Shown here in pieces: positions 50,700 through 51,004 of a stretch of 51,004 bases of DNA (the stretch's first letter is position 1; each line of letters starts with the position of its first letter). The notes under the pieces are model-generated. The model had not been told where the DNA came from. It saw only the letters and a program-made list of their open reading frames with translations, and made no database searches. The stretch lies in the NCBI GenBank assembly GCA_009840115.1, contig VXOJ01000033.1, positions 1-51,004 of the forward strand. The letters are read 5' to 3'. A program made the position numbers and the translations under genes. Origin of the DNA: Gemmatimonadales bacterium. Its GTDB lineage: Bacteria; Gemmatimonadota; Gemmatimonadetes; Palauibacterales; Palauibacteraceae.

Positions 50700-51004
50700 G
50701 TGAACTCGCGACTGGCGGCCTCGCGAGGAGAGGTGTCGGTCTGCCTCTCGGGCCTGACGATCATCGCTCTCCTGGCCGGTGCCCTCGGCGGCCCGCGGCC
50801 CGCGGCCGCGCAGGTGACCGCTGCGGACTCCGCCGCGGTGCTCGTCGCGACCGCAGGCGACTTCGAGGAGCGCGGAGAACTCGACGTTGCCCGGGCCCTG
50901 TATGAGGAGGTCGTCCGCCGCTACCCCGGCACACCGGGTGCGGCGCTGGCCCGGGCTCGGCTGGAAGGGTTGGGGGCGCCGGCGGGGGCGGTGCCGGTGG
51001 GGCT
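50700..51004 (+). CDS. Secreted TPR protein, N-terminal part (cut by window edge)
   Basis: Open to the right edge; about 101 codons visible. From GTG 50700 it encodes a signal peptide (SGLTIIALLAGALGGPRPA, then AAAQ) and a TPR-type helix pair (FEERGELDVARALYEEVVRR, YPGTPGAALARARLEGLG). GTG 50733, right after GAGGAGAG, is a possible alternative start. TPR proteins at the envelope often act as assembly partners. It is 13 bases after the amidohydrolase stop, so the two are probably co-transcribed. Confidence 0.65.
   Translation, partial: MNSRLAASRGEVSVCLSGLTIIALLAGALGGPRPAAAQVTAADSAAVLVATAGDFEERGELDVARALYEEVVRRYPGTPGAALARARLEGLGAPAGAVPVG

Noticed and set aside
1..51004. CRISPR arrays, IS elements, phage genes, tRNA or rRNA genes
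   Set aside because: No regularly spaced repeats, transposase or integrase motifs, or tRNA/rRNA signatures were found when reading through; short RNA genes could still have been missed.

Overview
The window is very GC-rich, densely coded bacterial chromosome with frequent GTG and TTG starts and many secreted lipoproteins. The family mix points to Gemmatimonadota: a CBM9-like/DUF5916 outer-membrane protein, a sortilin/VPS10-like propeller, a large M14 carboxypeptidase, ASPIC/UnbV (CRTAC1-like) and FG-GAP proteins, a DUF3179 lipoprotein, DinB proteins, a sodium:solute symporter with a DUF3311-like partner, and several secreted amidohydrolases. A marine or host-associated lineage is plausible, but this is inferred from gene content; there is no rRNA or other phylogenetic marker here. 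I see no tRNA, rRNA, CRISPR array, prophage or insertion sequence.

Layout. 1-7.5 kb: the 3' end of an unidentified gene, a 48-residue secreted peptide, a DUF3179 lipoprotein, then a leftward run of a TPR lipoprotein, a DUF5916 outer-membrane protein, a small membrane protein and a secreted beta-propeller. 7.5-12.7 kb (rightward): DUF4342 protein, small lipoprotein, TonB-dependent receptor, and 7 bases later a PQQ dehydrogenase with a C-terminal haem c. 12.8-19 kb (leftward): DUF6941 protein, zinc-ribbon protein, membrane winged-helix protein, SSS symporter with small partner, a trypsin-like protease preceded by a stand-alone copy of its N-terminal domain, and an amidohydrolase. 19-22.7 kb: an NTF2-like secreted protein facing a three-gene FecBCD-type ABC importer whose genes overlap by 4 nt. 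22.8-26.5 kb: a giant duplicated CRTAC1-like lipoprotein. 26.7-28.6 kb: a small operon bracketed by two DinB proteins. 28.6-33.1 kb (leftward): an Ala-rich helical protein, an amidohydrolase, a creatininase-family hydrolase and a BlaI/M56 regulatory pair whose promoter carries a clear dyad operator. 33.3-39.5 kb: VPS10-like protein and M14 carboxypeptidase. 39.5-43.9 kb: a glycan locus with two GT2 enzymes, a sulfotransferase and a fused GT2-sulfotransferase. 44-51 kb (rightward): double rhodanese, FG-GAP protein, MsrB, multicopper oxidase, amidohydrolase, and the start of a TPR protein.

How the genes work together. Much of the window is envelope or periplasm biology: uptake (TonB receptor, ABC importer, SSS symporter), extracellular peptide/amide breakdown (M14, trypsin-like protease, amidohydrolases, creatininase), periplasmic oxidation (PQQ dehydrogenase, multicopper oxidase), and sulfated-glycan assembly. 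The points most worth follow-up are the coupled GT2/sulfotransferase operon with its bifunctional fusion, the protease with a separately encoded copy of its accessory domain, the TonB receptor-PQQ dehydrogenase pairing, and the autoregulated M56/BlaI operon with no beta-lactamase beside it. No intergenic stretch exceeds about 300 bases; the longest are described under the promoters and hairpins they contain.
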